Source: Phenylobacterium koreense
Lineage (GTDB): Bacteria > Pseudomonadota > Alphaproteobacteria > Caulobacterales > Caulobacteraceae
Assembly: GCF_040545335.1 (NCBI RefSeq)
Contig: NZ_JBEPLU010000003.1
Span: 1-64,000, forward strand
Direction: 5' to 3'
DNA: 64,000 bases
Shown: in pieces, positions 62,973-64,000 of the stretch
How the letters are laid out: every line of letters starts with the position of its first letter
How positions within the stretch are numbered: position 1 is the stretch's first letter
Notes under the pieces: model-generated
Told to the model about the DNA's origin: nothing
The model's input: the letters and a program-made list of their open reading frames with translations, nothing else
Databases searched by the model: none
Program-made: the position numbers and the translations under genes

Positions 62973-64000
62973 GTGCCTGAGTCCGCATCGCAATTTGAGA
63001 CCCTGATGGCTCGCCTCGACAAGCGTGAGGCGACAATCGGCATTGTCGGTCTCGGCTATGTCGGCCTGCCTCTGGCCCTGGCGGCCCTGGACGCCGGCTT
63101 CAAGGTTGTCGGCTTCGATATCAACAGCGGCCGCGTTTCGGCGATCAATCAGGCCGAGCAGGTCATCAACTACATAGGCGCGGACGTTATGCGAGCGGCC
63201 ATCGACAGCGGTCGGCTCAGGGCCACGACTGACTTTGGTCAACTATCGGAACCCGACGCGATCCTGATCTGCGTGCCGACGCCGGTCACGAAGCATCGCG
63301 ACCCGGACTTGAGCTATGTGAGCAACACCGCCGAGACCATAAGCAAGGCCCTTCGCACTGGGCAGCTCGTCGTGCTAGAGTCGACGACTTGGCCCGGGAC
63401 CACGCGCGAGATCGTGCAGCCCCTCATGGAGTCCGCCGGCTTCACCGTCGGCCAGGACGTGTTTCTGGCCTTCTCGCCCGAACGGGAAGATCCGGGCAAC
63501 CCCCATTTCGGCACGAAGACGATTCCGAAGGTCGTTGGGGCGGACGACGCCCATTCGCGGGATCTGGCGGTCAAGCTCTACGAGCAGATGATCTCGAAAG
63601 TGGTCGCCGTGAGCAGCGCGGCGGCGGCCGAAGCGACGAAGCTGACAGAGAACATCTTCCGCTCGATCAACATCGCTCTCGTGAATGAGTTGAAGATGGT
63701 CTACGCCGCGATGGGCGTAGACGTCTGGGAGGTCATCGGCGCGGCTTCGACCAAGCCCTTCGGCTTCATGCCCTTCTACCCGGGCCCCGGGCTTGGCGGC
63801 CACTGCATCCCGGTCGATCCATTCTACCTGACCTGGAAGGCGCGGGAATATGGAATGGAAACCCGCTTCATCGAGCTGGCGGGCCAAATCAACACCAGCA
63901 TGCCTCGGGTCGTCGTCGACGCCCTTGCCGAGGCCCTCAACCAGTCGTCCGGCAAGGGTTTGAAGGGCTCGAGGGTCCTGTTGATGGGCGTGGCCTACAA
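62973..64000 (+). CDS. Nucleotide sugar dehydrogenase (UDP-HexNAc dehydrogenase-like), partial at window end
   Basis: The frame from GTG 62973 (AAGGA just upstream) runs open to the end of the window, about 342 codons. It has the NAD motif IGIVGLGYVGLPLA near residue 25, the CVPTPVTKHRDPDLSYV region, ESTTWPGTT, the TKLTENIFRSINIALVNELKMV helix and the catalytic Cys in GLGGHCIPVDPFYL. This matches WbpA/WecC-type enzymes that oxidise UDP-N-acetylhexosamines to uronic acids. The C-terminal NAD/UDP-binding domain continues outside. Its 3' neighbours are not visible. Confidence 0.93.
   Translation, partial: MPESASQFETLMARLDKREATIGIVGLGYVGLPLALAALDAGFKVVGFDINSGRVSAINQAEQVINYIGADVMRAAIDSGRLRATTDFGQLSEPDAILICVPTPVTKHRDPDLSYVSNTAETISKALRTGQLVVLESTTWPGTTREIVQPLMESAGFTVGQDVFLAFSPEREDPGNPHFGTKTIPKVVGADDAHSRDLAVKLYEQMISKVVAVSSAAAAEATKLTENIFRSINIALVNELKMVYAAMGVDVWEVIGAASTKPFGFMPFYPGPGLGGHCIPVDPFYLTWKAREYGMETRFIELAGQINTSMPRVVVDALAEALNQSSGKGLKGSRVLLMGVAY

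Overview
The window is high-GC DNA with short intergenic gaps, mixed ATG/GTG/TTG starts and alphaproteobacterial families (DUF3126, TorF-type porin, gamma carbonic anhydrase, XrtV exosortase with its small accessory protein). Together these suggest a member of the Caulobacterales, such as Phenylobacterium or Caulobacter. This is inference from gene content; no rRNA or other taxonomic marker is present.

Bases 1-28400 are mostly housekeeping and accessory genes in short units: an Rrf2 regulator, a CBS-domain protein, a rhomboid protease, a secreted M16 peptidase, a fatty-acid desaturase, and VOC-like and PAS-like proteins. Next comes a two-gene membrane/YHYH-excalibur unit and a HipBA-type toxin-antitoxin pair with a perfect 20-bp operator palindrome over the antitoxin start codon. 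A short scar of two unrelated transposase fragments (IS110-like and IS481-like) follows. Then come NAD(P)H-hydrate dehydratase, TetR, aldo/keto reductase, GMC oxidoreductase, a MASE1 histidine kinase, acetyl-CoA hydrolase/transferase, enoyl-CoA hydratase, gamma carbonic anhydrase, PhoH, DUF3126, an MFS transporter, CysE, a NUDIX hydrolase, a nitroreductase, QueF, an SDR and a TorF-like porin.

Bases 28500-64000 are a large surface-polysaccharide locus. Nucleotide-sugar genes (a FlaA1/CapD-type 4,6-dehydratase, a UDP-glucuronate 4-epimerase-like protein, rfbB-rfbD-rfbA, and a nucleotide-sugar dehydrogenase cut by the window end) supply precursors. A long minus-strand operon (46068 down to 37841) encodes a pyruvyl transferase, an F420-hydrogenase-beta-like protein, an outer-membrane barrel, a Wza-like exporter, a Wzz-like chain-length protein, a CpsD-like ATPase with an altered P-loop, exosortase V and EpsI. 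The XrtV small accessory protein and a large P-loop ATPase lie nearby on the other strand. Further right are an Alg14-Alg13 fusion glycosyltransferase, two large beta-helix proteins (one with RTX repeats), a nest of broken insertion sequences (IS5-, IS66- and IS3-type), a Wzx-like flippase, a methyltransferase, three glycosyltransferases, an asparagine-synthase-like protein, a Wzy/WaaL-like membrane protein and a hexapeptide acetyltransferase.

The most interesting system is the coupling of an exosortase V/EpsI protein-sorting module to a complete polysaccharide export line in one operon. No recognisable sorted substrate is encoded in the window. The IS nest and AT-rich stretches between 47500 and 53400 suggest this part was assembled by horizontal transfer.
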